The notes: a model not told the origin generated them from the letters alone. A stretch of 64,000 nt of DNA from Phyllostachys edulis (GCA_036346405.1 CM070561.1:7070834-7134833), one strand, 5' to 3'; positions 1 to 12,868 are shown, counted from the first letter of the stretch. Numbers and translations are program-made.

Positions 1-2
1 AT

Positions 3-1466
3 CTCACTTTGGAGCTGCTTTATAGCAAGCTAAAAACTCATGAGATCAAGAGAGGCGGTAATCCTAAGAAGGATAACATGGTTTTGGTGGCTGATCCTCT
101 CAAAGGGACTCCTGATGGTTCTTCTGAGTCTTCTTCTGATTTTTCTCTTGCGTGTTTATCTGCTATTCAAGAAGAAGAGTTTGAGAGTGTTCCTGAGGCT
201 GATTTAGCTCTTTTAGCCAAGAAAGTCACACGGGCATATAACAATGTCAAAAACAGAAAGAGAGGTGGCCCTGTGACATGCTATGAGTGTGGAGAGCTAT
301 ATCACATCCGGCCCAGCTGCCCCAAGCTGAAAGGTAAGGGCAACTGCAAGGATGAGAAGCCTGCCTGGAAGAAGCCTAAAGGGGGCAAGCCCAAGTATGA
401 TGCTGCCAAGCTCATGAAGGCTGCTCACCGAGTCCTTGCCGCTTTTGGAGATCAATCCATGAGCGATGTGGACTCTGGGAGCGAGGAGGACAAGGAGGAG
501 GAGATTCCTCAAGATAAGAAGGGGAACGCCAAGGATTTCACCGGCATGTGCTTCATGGCCGACTCCGTCGACGCCGATGACGATGATGAGGTACCTCTCT
601 CCTATGATGTTCTTTTTGCTAGATGCGATAACATGTATGAGCAATTGCTTAGTCAAGATAAGGCTTTAGAGTTCACCATGGCTAGGAACAAGGATCTAGA
701 GTCACAAGTCGAGAATTTGACATTAGAGCTTGTGAATGCTAAGAGTCTAGATGTTGATGAATGTTCATCCTGCCATGCTTTGCACTCCGAACTGTCTAAA
801 CTACAACCTGCTCATGATATTGCTTTGCATCAACTTGAAAATGCTAGAATTGAGCTAATTAATGTTAAATCTGCTCCATGTGAAAAATGATTAGAGTCTA
901 GCAAGTTGGATGCTTATGGCAATGTGAAATCTAGCTTTTGCTCTTTCTGCTTAGAACGCGAACATGAAGTTAAGGATATTCTAGAAGCAGATAGAGCTAA
1001 ATATGCCAAGCTTAAGGACACAATTGAGTCTACACCTTATGCCTCTTGTGTCGCCTATAAGCTTGAAGTTGCTCATCTTAAGGAGAAACATGCTAGAGCC
1101 ATTAAGGGCAAGACTTGTGAATCATGTGCTAATGTTGGAAAAGAGAATGCATATCTCAAGGATACTTTAGAAAGATTCTCTAATGGTGAAAAACAGTTAA
1201 ACATGATTCTAGATAAATCTAAAACTCCTTTTAAGAAGCAAGGTTTAGGATACAACTCTGCCCAGGACATGTCCAAGCCTAATGTTATTCAGGTCTTGGA
1301 AAAAGGCTTGGTTGAATTCAAAACCCAACCTGCAAAAACTGTCTTTAAATCTACAGGGTTTGTCCAACCTTCTTTTGAGGCAAAAGGTGCTTCTCCCAGT
1401 GGTACAAAATACCATTGCACCTATTGTAAGAAGAGTGGATATTTGGTTGAGTTCTCACATGTGGGT
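3..1466 (+). pseudogene. gag: copia gag, C-terminal part, one in-frame stop
   Basis: The frame is open to the left edge of the window, so this is the 3' part of gag. Near residue 97 lies a CCHC zinc knuckle (C-x2-C-x4-H-x4-C, starting CYECGELYH). Acidic and coiled-coil segments with heptad-like leucines follow, then a second Cys-rich patch (YHCTYCKK) near the end. This layout is typical of SIRE/Maximus gag, the nucleocapsid that packages element RNA. A TGA at 888-890 interrupts it, and the same frame reopens directly afterwards. The frame is lost at 1467, where a neighbouring frame continues into the protease region, so an indel is likely there. Confidence 0.8.
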
Positions 1467-1469
1467 TGA

Positions 1470-2171
1470 AGAACGCTAAGAAAAATATTGCTAGAATGTC
1501 ATCTAATCAACCTAGAGCTTTTATGAGACATGGTCACGTACAAAAGAAGAAACCCGGTCTAGGATCTGTTGCACATGCTCATCACCATGTTCCTAGACAG
1601 GATGCATCTCATGTTCTTGTTACCATTGCTCATAATAGAACTGCTAATAAAGTCAAGGATAGCACATCTGCTTTGCATACTACTCGCAGACGAGTGTCTC
1701 AGTACTGGGTTCCCAAGTCGCTTTTAACTAACCCCAGTATTGAGACACATCACTCTTTTGTTCCTTGATTTTCACGATTGCCGCAGAAGGGGAAAGAACA
1801 CGTGGTTCGTCAACTCTGGGTGTTCACGCCACACGACTGGAGACTCAAGATGGTTCACCTCCTTCACGCGGTCAACCGGTGATGACTTCATCACCTTTGG
1901 AGATGATACATAAGGGCGCACTGAAGGAACTGGAGTGATCAGGGTGAACGACAAGTTCATTCTCAAGGACGTCGCGCTTGTGTCTAAGCTAAGGTACAAT
2001 CTCCTTTCGCCGTCTCCACGCTTCTTGATGATGGCTATGAGACTCATTTTAAGAAGAATGCCTGTCGTGTGCTTGATTCTTTTGGTGAGCTCGTTTTTGG
2101 GATTTCTAGAGTTGGTAGAATTTTTGGAGCTGACTTTTTCGAATCTCTTGCCAGATCTCTTAAATGTTTGA
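1470..2171 (+). pseudogene. copia protease region, catalytic Asp replaced by Asn
   Basis: This joins gag to the pre-integrase domain. Around 1797-1850 the frame reads NTWFVNSGCSRHTTGD, which matches the copia aspartic protease signature W-x-L-D-S-G-[CA]-[ST]-x-H-M. The catalytic Asp is Asn here (codon AAC at 1812-1814), a change expected to abolish cleavage. A TAA in the same frame and a frameshift near 2010 break the domain further. The residual match after the stop (VALVSKLRYNLLS) is the usual protease C-terminus. The domain is dead whichever frame is used. Confidence 0.7.
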
Positions 2172-2194
2172 TTGCTTCTTCTTCTGATATCTAG

Positions 2195-4225
2195 CTTTGG
2201 CACCGACGTTTGGGGCACATTGGTTTTGATCATCTGACACGAGTTAGCGGCCTTGATCTCATGAGAGGTTTGTCTAAACTCAAAGCTGTCAAGGATGTTG
2301 TATGTGCGCCCTGTAGGCATGGCAAGCAAGTTGCCGCCTCACACCTGTCATTGACTATGGTCATGACTGATGGACCGGGACAATTGCTTCATATGGATAC
2401 TGTTGGTCCTGCTAGGGTTCGGTCAGTCGGTGAAAATTGGTACATTCTTGTCATAGTCGATGATTTTTCGAGATACTCTTGGGTGTTCTTTCTTGCTTCG
2501 AAGGATGAGGCTTTTGATCATTATCATGACCTTGTTCTTCGTTTGGCTTCTGAACTTCCTGGTGCCTTGAGAGCGATCCGTAGTGACAATGGCACGGAGT
2601 TCAAGAACGCTTCTTTTGCCTCTTTTTGTGCTGAGCGCGGTATTGAGCATCAGTTCTCTTCTCCACACGTCCCTCAACAAAATGGCGTTGTGGAAAGGAA
2701 GAACAGGACTATAGTCGAGATGGCTAGGACGATGATAGATGAGTATAGCACACCGAGGAGATTTTGGGCCGAAGCTATTGCTACAGCTTGCCATATTTCG
2801 AACCGTGTCTTTTTGAGACCGTCTTTGGGCAAGACTTCAGATGAGCTTCGTTTTGGCAGAAAACCCTCTGTCTCTCACTTTCGAGTCTTTGGATCGAAGT
2901 GTTTTATTCTCAAGACAGGGAACCTAGATAAATTTGAATCAAGGACTTGTGATGGTTTATTTCTGGGTTATCCTGCTCATTCGAGGAGTTTTAGGGTTTT
3001 TAATGTTGAAACTAACACTGTCCAGGAGACATGCAATGTCACTTTTGATGAGACTAGCCCTGGAGCTAGATCCGATGTTTTAGGTGACTTACAGGTGACA
3101 GAGAGCATGTTTGTTGAGGAAGATGAGGATGAAATTGATGATGCTCCTTCACCTGATGCTAATGCTCCTACTTCAGCTCCAGAACCTGCCACGACTGCTT
3201 CACCTCCAATTGAGGCTCCTGCTGCATCTTCTTCATCAGCAGTACCTGCGGAGGTTGAGGAGATACTATCTCCCCCAGGCGCTCCACTGCACATCCAGAA
3301 GCAACACCTTCCGGATCAGATGATTGGTAATCTCCATGAGCGAGTCACTCGCTCCAGGTATCGTGATCCGAGCCTTTTCTCTCACTCTGCATTTGTAGCT
3401 TCTTCTGAACCCAAAGATATATCACATGCTTTATCTGATGCTAGTTGGGTCAATGCCATGCATGAGGAGTTAGAGAATTTTGAAAGAAATAAAGTTTGGA
3501 ACCTTGTAGATCCTCCTAGTGGTCATAATGTAATTGGCACCCGTTGAGTGTTTAAAAATAAACAAAATGAGGATGGTTCTGTGGTTAGAAACAAGGCTAG
3601 ATTTGTAGCTCACGGTTTTAGCCAGGTTGAGGGGTTAGATTTTGATGAGACCTTTGCTCCTGTTGCTAGACTAGAAGCTATTCGCATTCTGCTTGCATTT
3701 GCTGCATCTAAAGCTCTTAGGTTGCATCAAATGGATGTTAAGAGTGCCTTTCTGAATGGTTTTATAGAGGAGGAAGTGTATGTTAGGCAACCCCCTGGCT
3801 TTGAGAATCCCAAGCACCCTGATCGTGTTTTTAAGCTATCCAAAGCCTTGTATGGTCTTAAGCAAGCCCCTAGAGCATGGTATGATAGGCTTAAGACCTT
3901 CTTGCTTAAGAATGATTTTGAAATGGGAAAAGTAGATAAGACTCTTTTCATTCTTAGGCATGGCAATGACTTCTGCTTGTTGATTTATGTAGATGATATT
4001 ATCTTTGGTGGTTCCTCTCATGCTCTTGTTTCCAGCTTTTACGAGACCATGTCTAGGAATTTGAGATGAGCATGATGGGCGAGCTCAATTACTTTCTGGG
4101 GCTACAAATCAAGCAGTGCAAGGAAGGGATCTTCGTCCATCAAACGAAGTACACCAAGGATTTGCTCAAGCATTTTGAGATGGGTGATTGCAAGCCGATC
4201 GCCACTCCCATGAAAAATCAACTTC
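2195..4225 (+). pseudogene. pol: copia GAG-pre-integrase, integrase and reverse transcriptase
   Basis: The frame starts with the GAG-pre-integrase motif LWHRRLGH. The integrase core follows, with the D-D-E residues visible in HMDTVGP, RSDNGTEF and QNGVVERKNR. A Ser/Pro/Ala-rich linker leads to the RT (NKARFVAHGFSQ, QMDVKSAFLNG, active-site YVDD near 3990). A TGA at 3545-3547 replaces the expected Trp at the RT start, and the frame continues on the far side. A one-base shift near 4060 moves the RT tail (MGELNYFLGLQI) to the next frame, and homology stops near 4225. RNase H is absent. Integrase inserts element cDNA and RT copies element RNA; this copy can make neither intact. Confidence 0.88.
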
Positions 4226-5461
4226 CAAGATTGTCTTATGCTTAAATTGTGCCAAACTACTCTTACGAGACTGCATGTCAAAGACATGAACTTGGAGATA
4301 GTTTGATGATCCAGACGATCTCATGGGGACTGCTTTTTGTCTGGCCGACATGAACCTCAAGATTTGTCGCCTGGTAGAAGCTTAGGAAGAGTTTGTGGAT
4401 GGCTCCTAGTCCGGATCTTCTTCACTAAGATATACCTTTAATCAACTTTTGGTCGAAGCTTAGGATGAGTTTGTGGATGGCTCCTAGTCCAGGATCTTGT
4501 CACTAAGTTAGACCGTTAGTCAACTTCAATATTCATCGCAAATGAAAAATTGTTGAAAAATGGGCGTTTGAGAAAATTGAGCAAAATAATTCAATTCAGC
4601 ACCTGTTTGTCTCTTAATGTGGTCATTGTTAGATTTTTGATCTCACATTGACATTTTGACATGGCCAGTATCATTTTAGGATCCCTGTTGATGAACTTGC
4701 CAGATTTGAAGCTTTGTTTAAAATGCTAAAATTCATTGCTTTATATTGAGCCTTCTTGCTTAGCTTTGTTATATATGTCTTATCATGATCTTGCTAGCGC
4801 TGTTAGGCTTGATATGTTGTTTGTGCAACTTTAGAAATGCTAACTTCTTCTTTTGGGTAATCTCCAAAGCTTCTTGTACTCAACAATTGAAAAATACAAA
4901 AAAATTGAAGCCACTCCATTGCATTTCATGCATGCTCCTTTTTATGCTTTTTTCTCATTCTGCATTTGTCATCTCTGGACGAGAGGAAGGCGTGATTCCT
5001 TGATGACTCCATTGTCAAAGGGGGAGAAGATGGTTGAAAAAGGGGAGAAAAAGGGGAGTTATGAAAAAAGGGGGAGTTACTTGGAGAAAAATGGAAAATT
5101 TGAAATTTTTTGAAATTTGAGGATCATAGTGAGGGGCAGTTTCTTATTTGCATTCTTATGTTATTATTGATTCTTCTGAACTTGAATTGCAATTCTTGAT
5201 CCTCACAATGATCAAAGGTCATATTGAACAATTGTTCTTTCATATGGACCTTAAGTGAGATTTTGACCCGTTTCTGGAAAATGAAGCTTTCTCGCTTTCT
5301 TTTGCCATATCTCACTTGCTGATACTATTCTGGAGCTAACTTGTTCATTTCCTTTGCTTTTTCTTGCATTTGGATCAAGTTGTGCCTTTGTGCGAAAACG
5401 TCGAGTTTTTACTTTTCAAACCTCAAAATTTGCATTTGTGGGAAATTGCCAATGTGTTCAT
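4226..5461 (+). other. non-coding 3' tail of the copia element
   Basis: No coding similarity is visible. The RNase H expected here has been lost. Two direct copies of a segment beginning gaagcttagga lie near 4376 and 4456. Around 5016-5080 there are several AAAGGGGGAG-like tracts that resemble the final polypurine tract, as is usual in SIRE/Maximus 3' tails. Confidence 0.5.
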
Positions 5462-5473
5462 CAAGGGGGAGAT
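5462..5473 (+). promoter_or_regulatory. polypurine tract of the copia element
   Basis: The run caagggggagat sits immediately before the TG that opens the LTR. This is the standard primer site for plus-strand DNA synthesis. Confidence 0.75.
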
Positions 5474-7391
5474 TGTGGATATCATGGAGATATGCCTGAG
5501 ATCTTAGGATGATGTTACAATTGGCAATGTCGTTCTCGGTTTGTCGAAACAAATATTTCGAAAGAAGTGTCGGGACAATCGGTCGCAATCGGCGTGTAAG
5601 TCGTGATGACGACCGCGATCTTGATAATAGTACCGCGCCTTGGTTGCTTGGAGTATCGCATCGCGGAATGACCACATGTGTGCGGTATGGTTTTTCCAGA
5701 ACGAGTGTAATTTGGGAAGTTTTGGATTTCTCTGGGTAGCGATGCGGCCATTAGATTATGAGTCTTGGTACTACCTCGGTCAGAGTACCGCCATAACATG
5801 GCGGTAGTACCGATTTTGTGCTGATTGTCATTTCAATTGGAGAATTGCTTTTGGGTTAGGTCAAGTTTATGGATTTCATGGCATATGTGTTGCATGATGC
5901 ATGTTTTGACTAACGTGGGTCAAGTTGTGAAGAACTTGTTTTCGGATTCAATTTCTTTGTCTATTGATGTGCAGGTTGGATGCTTGGAGGTCATTGATGG
6001 TCAACGGCGAGGATGATCGGGACTAAGCTTGGAGTGCTGAGGTCCAGAACGATCGGGGATGCCGGGTGAGGTCAATGGAGTCAAGCATTGCGCAAGAGGG
6101 ACAAAGGTGACCGAACGGGCAGTTCGGTGCGACGGGTTCGATCAAGCGGCGCGGGGGTCGGTGCAAGTGCCATGGTGGTTTCGGTGGGAGCCGGATGGGA
6201 GAGACTTACCGACATGAAGAGAGTCGCTGGATCAACCTACACGTGGCGAAACATGGGAGGTGCTTCACGAAGATGGGACTCGGTCTTTGCAAAAAGATCG
6301 AGAATGGGTATTTTGGTAATTTTACCAAATACCGCCTTGGTGATCTTTTGCCAACTCACGGTGCAAGATGGCGCAAGGTGAAGCGGATTAGGTCAAGAGG
6401 AGAAGACGACGCTTTAAAATGCGTGCGTGTGTGACCCGTTTGTGTTGTGCCTTAACGGGAGCCCATTAGGGTTCAATCTTCTAGAAGGTCTAAGCCTCCA
6501 CTATAAATAGAAGAGGGAGGTGGCTGCACCCCCTCAACCCTTTCATGGCATTGTAAACCCTAGTTTTGCTTTTGTGCTTAGGGAGAGGATTAGTGGAGGT
6601 TAGGGTTCTAGAGAGTTGGATTTGATTTCGTGCTCATGCATTGAGTCTTTGTCCTCCTTGATGGAGTGGGTGTAAACCAATACCACATCAAATCAATCCA
6701 AAGAAAGTTCTCTCAAAGATGAGTTCATTTGCTTTCTTTCTCTCTATTTGGTGATTTGAGGTCTTTCTTTGATCCGCGAGTTTTTGCTTGGTTTTTCTTC
6801 TTGATCCTGCTTGCTAGGATATGTGGGAACCCATCTAAGGTCATCTTGATCATCATCCACCCACGAGCAAGTTTTGGATCAAGTTTTACGTTTTTTGCTC
6901 GGTTTTGAACCCTCCTTCGGCAAAATGGAAAAAGATCAAAATTTTGACGTGGATCTTCTCGATCGTCACTTGGAATAGGTTCCTGACATCTTCAGGAAGG
7001 TGTGTTTCAAGTTTCGTGAAGTTTGAAGTTACGGATCAAAAGTTACGTCAATTTTTGTTTTCGTTTTCAGGCTGTTTACTATTCATTCACCTAATTTTAC
7101 TGTTCATGCGGAACGACCGGCACTGTTTATCCGGTTGTACCGGAATTCGGAATGATTGGCACTGTTCATTTGGTACGATCGGTACTGTTCATCAGGCTGA
7201 TTTTTGTGTTTTTGGCCATTTCTTTTGGGGATTTGAAGGGGATTCAATACAAGTCTTCCGCTACGCTTTTGTATATTGATCTTCATAGTTCTCATAGCTA
7301 TTGGAGTCAATATCATGTTTGAATCCGAGTAAAAGCAAAAATAGATAGTGCTCCTATTCACCCCCCCTCTAGTCGCCTTTTCGGTCCAACA
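5474..7391 (+). repeat. 3' LTR of the SIRE/Maximus-type copia (1,918 bp)
   Basis: It starts TGTGGATATC directly after the polypurine tract and ends in CCAACA after the C-rich CACCCCCCCTCTAG string that typifies SIRE LTR ends. The next base begins Tat gypsy pol sequence. Several GGTAGTACCG-like near-palindromes lie at 5626-5812. A TATA box is at 6502. Confidence 0.8.
6502..6510 (+). promoter_or_regulatory. TATA box of the copia LTR
   Basis: TATAAATAG lies in the middle of the LTR, about 890 bp before its end, where a retrotransposon promoter is expected. The downstream stretch would be R/U5. Confidence 0.55.
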
Positions 7392-7440
7392 CGAGAAGAA
7401 AGTCAGCCTTCGACTAGCAAGTCGAAGCCTAAAGCTGCAC

Positions 7441-8900
7441 CAAAGCCGAACGACAAGGTCAAAGAGGTTCCTCTGGACACAGGGGAGCCCTCGAAGACTG
7501 TTCGCATCGGGGATACTTCCGACCCCAAGTAGGAAGACGCCCTCATCACCTTCCTCCGAGCTAACGCAGATGTCTTCGTGTGGCAAGCATCTGATATGCC
7601 CGGAGTCCCCAGGAAGATGATCGAGCACAGGCTAGCTTTACGGCCTGACAAAGTACCCGTAAAACAAAAATTACGGAGATTTGCCCCTGATCGACGAGAT
7701 GCTATCAAATCAGAATTGGATAAGCTACTTAAAGCAGGCATTATAAGAGAGGTCAACCACCTAGAATGGTTGGCTAATCCTGTAATGGTTAGAAAGTCAA
7801 ACGGCAAATGGCGTATGTGCGTAGATTTTACTGATCTTAATAAAGCTTGTCCAAAAGACAATTTTCCTTTACCTCGCATCGATCAGTTGGTTGATTCTAC
7901 TGCAGGTTGTGAAATATTAAGTTTTCTAGATGCATATTCTGGATACCACCAGATCAATATGTGTCTAGACGATGAAGAAAAGACCGCATTTATTACACCA
8001 TTTGGTATATTTTGCTATGTCAAAATGCCATTTGGTCTAAAAAATGCCGTGCGCTTCTTTTCAACGCTTGATGCAAGCGACTTTTTCATCTCAACTAGGC
8101 CGAAATCTAGAGGCCTATGTTGATGATCTAGTCGTTAAAAGCATGAAGAGACTTAATCATATCAGCGACCTACAAGAAACATTCGACAATCTCGTAAAAA
8201 TCGCTTAAAACTCAATCTCGAGAAGTGTGTGTTGGAATCTCTTGGAAAATTGCTTGGATTCCTAGTATCTATACGAGGAATCGAAGCAAATCCTGAAAAG
8301 ATAAAGGCCATTCTCCAAATACGCCCTCCAACCACAAGGAAAGAAGTCCAGAAACTCACGGGGTGCATGGCGGCTTTAAGTCGTTTCATCGCACGACTAG
8401 GAGAAAAGGGACTACCTTTCTTTAAACTTCTAAGGAAACACGAGGGTTTTGAGTGGTCGAAAGAGGCAAACGCTGCCTTTGAGGATGTTAATACCTTACG
8501 AGTGCTCCTATTCTGGTCTCTCCGAGGCTAGAAGAAACGCTCTTAATTTACCTAGCTGCCACGCCACAGGCAGTAAGCGCAGTACTAGTCGTAGAACGTG
8601 AAAACGTACAACGACCGGTTTACTACGTAAGTGAAGTTTTACACGGGCCTAAGGAGCGTTACCCTCAGGTCCAAAAGCTTCTATATGCCCTCCTAATGTC
8701 TTCGAGGAAACTACGGCATTATTTTCAGGCGCATAAAATAGTTGTGCCGTCTGAGTTTCCCTTGGGAGCGATCCTCCAGAATAGGAAAATAGTGGGACGC
8801 ATGGCAAAATGGTCAGTCGAACTTGGGGAGTTCGACATCCATTTCGTGTCCCGAATGTACCGTTAAATCGAGATCTTGGCGGACTTTGTCGCCGAATGGA
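7441..8900 (+). pseudogene. pol: Tat pol: linker, reverse transcriptase and RNase H (copy 1)
   Basis: The protease-RT linker is recognisable (DKVKEVPLDTGEPSKTV), with a TAG at 7529. RT motifs follow: MCVDFTDLNKACPKD, FLDAYSGYHQIN and FGIFCYVKMPFGLKNA. A frameshift follows at about 8045, and the active-site YVDD is at about 8118. The connection region (KLTGCMAALSRFIARLGEKG) is near 8350, and only a scrambled RNase H remains. The copy is interrupted by several small indels and stops. It is collinear with the better-preserved copy at 56281 and clearly derived from the same family. Confidence 0.85.
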
Positions 8901-8940
8901 CAAATCCTAAACCTGCTCAGATCCCGAAGACGATTCCCGA

Positions 8941-10640
8941 CCGATGGGCGATGTACTTTGACGGTCGCTTACTTTAAGTGGCTCGGGTCAGGGTGGTCTG
9001 GTATCTCCTAGGAGAGACCTTAAAGTATGCCATACAATTAAACTTTCGGGCCACTAACAACGTGGCGAATACTGAAGGTTTGCTAGGCGGCATACGAAAG
9101 CAATGAAGCGCTCGATTCGCCGACTACTCGTGAGAGGAGACTCTCAACTAGTCGTGAATCAAGTCGAAAGAGTACCGGTGCTCTAACTCGACAATGTCTC
9201 GGTACTTATCGGAAGTGCGTAAGCTAGAAAAGCATTTTTTAGGTTTCGAGGCACAATTCATCCCTTGAAAGGATAATTTCCTCGCAGACCAGCTTGCTCG
9301 AATAGCTTCTTCCCGATCTGTAGTACCAAAAGGAGTCTTCTTAGAACAACTCCAGAAGCTGTCCCTGGTCAACGAACCAGAGACACCTCCTATTGAGACG
9401 GCCTCTCTAGAATACGAGGATACATGGATGGCGCCCATCTATGAGTATCTTCAGAAGGGTTCTGTACCCGAAGACGATCTCGAGGCAGATCGCTTATCCT
9501 GAAAAGCCAAATTGTATACTTTGGTTGAAGGAGTCCTCTATAAACGAGGTATTCAAGGGGTGCTCATGCGATGCATTCCGCAGAGCGAAGGATTAACACT
9601 CCTTCACGACATACATGGTTGCATCTGTGGAAATCATGCTTCCTCTGTAGCGCTGGTCGGTGAAGGCCTTTCGACAAGGTTTTTATCGCCAATGACCATT
9701 TACGATGCTAAAGAGTTGGTTAAAAGTGTGTCCAATGCCAATTTCATTGCGCATAAATACACCAACCAAATTCGGGCATTACAAACGATACCTCTATCTT
9801 GGCCTTTTGCGCACTGGGTCTCGATATCCTAGGACCGCTCCCCAAAGCTCCGTAAGGTTTCGAGTTCCTTTTGTGGCTATTGATACGCTCACAAAATGGA
9901 TTGAAGCCGAACTGTGGATCGGATAACAACGGAAGCGGCAAAATGATTCATGATGAGATGCGTAATTACTTGATTTGGAGTACCGAGTCGAATAATTACA
10001 GATAATGGTAAGCAATTTTCGAGCGCAAAATTTTAGGAATTTTGCGACGAGTTGGGTACCAAGTTGTGTTACGCTTCTGTGGCCCATCCCCAAAGTAATG
10101 GGGCAGTCGAACGTGCAAACGGCCAAATAATGAGAGGAATTAAGACCCGAGTCTTCGATCAGCTCATCAAACGCTCGGGGGCTTAGGTACAAGAGTTACC
10201 CTCTGTATTATGGGCGGTTAGACGACTACCACCGAAGCTCTGTGAAACACCATTCTTTCTGGTCTTCGGAGCTGAAGCCATGCTTCCTCCGGAACTAAAG
10301 ATACGGTCAACACGAGTCGAAACTTTCAAAGACTCCAATCAGGAACAACTTCGAGCGGATGATATTAATCTACTCGAAGAAAGGAGGAACCAGGCCTTAA
10401 TCCGTTCAGCAGTCTACCAACAAGCCCTGCGCAGATACTATGATCGTAAGGTCCAACCTCGCAGCCTCGCTGTAGGTGACTTGGTATTGAGGCTCTGCCA
10501 ATCCAAGTCTAATCGGAACAAACTTTCTCCCAAGTGGGAAGGTCCTTACAAAGTGGTCGAAGTTACTCGTCCAGGGTCGGTATGATTGGCAATGGAAGAC
10601 GGCCAGGTTCTCTCGAATTCTTGGAACATCGACCAGTTAC
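8941..10640 (+). pseudogene. pol: Tat archaeal-type RNase H and integrase (copy 1)
   Basis: MYFDG at about 8950 starts the additional RNase H, which is shattered by indels after that. The linker around 9230-9510 is readable. Integrase remains include MTIYDAKELVK (zinc-binding region), FVAIDTLTKWIEAE and the C-terminal LPPELKIRSTRVETFKDSN. The last catalytic Glu lies in a segment like SNGAVERANG at about 10100. A TAG replaces Trp near 10184. The integrase C-terminal part (10280-10585) is the longest intact stretch. Nothing here is likely to be functional. Confidence 0.8.
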
Positions 10641-10729
10641 GTAAGTTTTATGTGTAACCAACCATTCAGACAATAAAGACTCAGGTTTTTTCTACTTCTA
10701 TTGTCTTACTGTTGAGTAGTGCTTTCATA

Positions 10730-11350
10730 ATCTTTCGAATATATTCCAAATACCCAGTTTCCTTTACACTAGTCGAAAGGCAGGTAACATCACCTAGTCG
10801 AAGCCTCTCCTCTTTGCATGTGGTTCTGCCCACTAGAAGGAGCTTCCTAGTGTTGACTCGTTACTCACTTTTGTTACCAATACAAAGAGCTCGGGTTCTA
10901 TTTGGTCGAAAAATTCTTAAAGCCAGCTCTTTTTGCCTTAGTTTATTTCTTCAGTTAATTTGAAAAGTATTCTAAGCAGAGTGCACTTTTTCAGATTTAT
11001 TCAACTAACTTTGGTGTATTCAATTCGTCTCAACTAAGTCGGAGGAAGAAACACATCTAGTCGAAGTCTCTCCTCTCTGCACGTGGTCTTGCCCACTAGA
11101 AGGAACTTCCTAGCATTGTTCAGTTTCCTACTCTTGCTACCAGGACAGACTTATCGAGTCCTCCAAAGAAGGGCGAACGAATTTTTTGAAGTCCTCTGGA
11201 TGTTTGTTTAACTCAAGTTGCTGTTCTCGATTAAAATAATCTAGTCGGAGATGGTAACACACCTAGTCGAAGACTTTCCTCTCTGCACGTGGTCCTGCCC
11301 ACTAGAAGGAACTTCCTAGTGTCGATTCGTTCCCACTTTTTCGACCAGTG
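10730..11350 (+). repeat. three diverged tandem repeats after integrase (copy 1)
   Basis: A unit beginning near CTAGTCGAAG and containing CTGCCCACTAGAAGGA occurs at 10795, 11058 and 11264, spaced 263 and 206 bp. The same three units are present in the other Tat copy. Tandem repeats at this position are known in Retand-like elements. Confidence 0.7.
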
Positions 11351-11624
11351 CATGACAGTCGTGACCAAAAACTACAAGTTAACCAAACCTCTCTGTTTTC
11401 ATAAACCCTTTTTAACACTATTTACCTAGTTTGTCTAAACAAACTAAGCAAATAGTCGGGGGCTAGGATAAAGTTATTAATTTGACTTCAATTCTTAGTC
11501 TTTTTCTTTCGTTAATTATCTTTTGAGTTACTAACTACTCGACAAGATGATTTGCGTGAAACAAGATGGATTATATAATACATCAACAAAAGCTTGTTTT
11601 TCACGTGTTTGTTACAAACTACTC
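11351..11624 (+). other. non-coding spacer between tandem repeats and antisense gene
   Basis: It contains AATAGTCGGGGGCTAGG at about 11450, which resembles a second polypurine tract, and A+T-rich sequence. No coding potential was recognised. Confidence 0.4.
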
Positions 11625-12714
11625 AAGAGGAGAGCCCAATCGCATCTCCTCCTAAACCTTCCTACCAATCGATTGCATTTCTTCCATCGACGACTTACTT
11701 GCCTTGAGCGATCGAAGTCGACTTCAATTGGTTGAACATTAAGGTCAAGGTTATGAGCTTTAAGTTTTGCCAATGCATAATTTATCGCAGCTTTCGACCG
11801 CCTCCTTTATCGACTTCGGCTTGGTTGGCCTTCGAGTGGTCACCGGTTCTTACAAAGTCCCGACTTGTTCCCCAATAGTACTTATGTGGCAACTATCGTA
11901 TCATCTTGAGGAGCTTTTCCTCAAGACGTAGCTCACCAAGTACATTGTTCAGAGCGTGATATTGCCTTGAAGATTAATCTTCATCGCATCCATCTCCTGT
12001 TGGGTACGAGTCGAAGCTTCATGAGTTGTTTGTTTTCACCACTTGCTCAAAAGAATAAGACTGGTCAAGCAAAAGTAAACTCCTAGAGGAAGAGAAAACA
12101 AAAATAATCACAGGTAAAAGCATTTCTTACCCACTAGTTGAGAATCCAACTTCTCGATTTCTGCATTATGGGAAGCAATGGTCTCAGCATGCCGTTTCTC
12201 CCATAATCTGATGTCCTCTGCATTTATCTTAGCAATACGGACAGCTTCCTCAAGGATTATACCCTTATCCCTAACTTCAGTTTCGAGCCTTCCCAGTAAG
12301 AAAAGGGGAAGAACTCGTAAAGGACTGCAGGTAAAGAATTGCTTACCTGATTGTCGGGATCTTAACCTCGTAATTTCTTGATCTTTATCTTTGGAGATAC
12401 GAGAAATCTCGTGAATAACCACAGGTTTTATCTTTGACTTCATTCTGGAGCTTTCTCATATCATCTTCTTTTTCTAAAAGAAGCAACAATCAGGTAAAGA
12501 TCAACAACATAAGCAGTCTTAAGTTCAGCACTTACTATTTATCCTTTCCTGCACTTTTTCAGCTACAGAGTTGGCTTCTTTAAGCTTCCTCAAGAGGAAT
12601 TCTACTTTTTCCTATAGCTTTCTCGACTCCTCTTTTTCATAATCGAGCGAGTCGGCTAGGGTCTTTTCGTCGCTAATTAACCTGTAAAGGTTAAAAGTGG
12701 ACATGAACATTATT

Positions 12715-12868
12715 AAATTGGTCGTAAGTTCTTCTACAACCATTGATCTAGTCGTAAGTTATCCTATGACAAAGCATCTAGTCGTAAGCCTTTTACGACT
12801 AGTACCTAGTCGTGAGTTTTTCCACGACAAACCCCGTAAGCACTATATAAGTAGTCAAGTCGAAAACA
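12715..12868. repeat. GTCGTAAG/CTACGAC hairpin repeats in an intron
   Basis: Four units of the form gtcgtaag..(t)tacgac occur, each able to fold into a short hairpin. They fall within the intron between exons 5 and 6 of the antisense gene. The same motif fills another intron and the Tat LTR. Confidence 0.7.

Larger units (their letters stand above)
1..7391 (+). mobile_element. SIRE/Maximus-type Ty1-copia retrotransposon, 3' part
   Basis: The order gag, protease, integrase, RT is that of Ty1-copia. A zinc knuckle, a long coiled-coil gag tail, G-rich polypurine tracts and a 1.9-kb LTR point to the SIRE/Maximus lineage. The 5' LTR and gag N-terminus lie left of the window. RNase H is missing and several stops and frameshifts are present, so the copy is not autonomous. 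Its right end lies against Tat gypsy pol sequence, which I read as this copia having inserted into that gypsy element. The target duplication cannot be checked because the left end is outside the window. Confidence 0.85.

Noticed and set aside
4785..5113. Envelope-like ORF in the SIRE tail
   Set aside because: The frames are short, no transmembrane-plus-coiled-coil arrangement is convincing, and G-rich polypurine tracts account for the Lys/Gly-rich reading.
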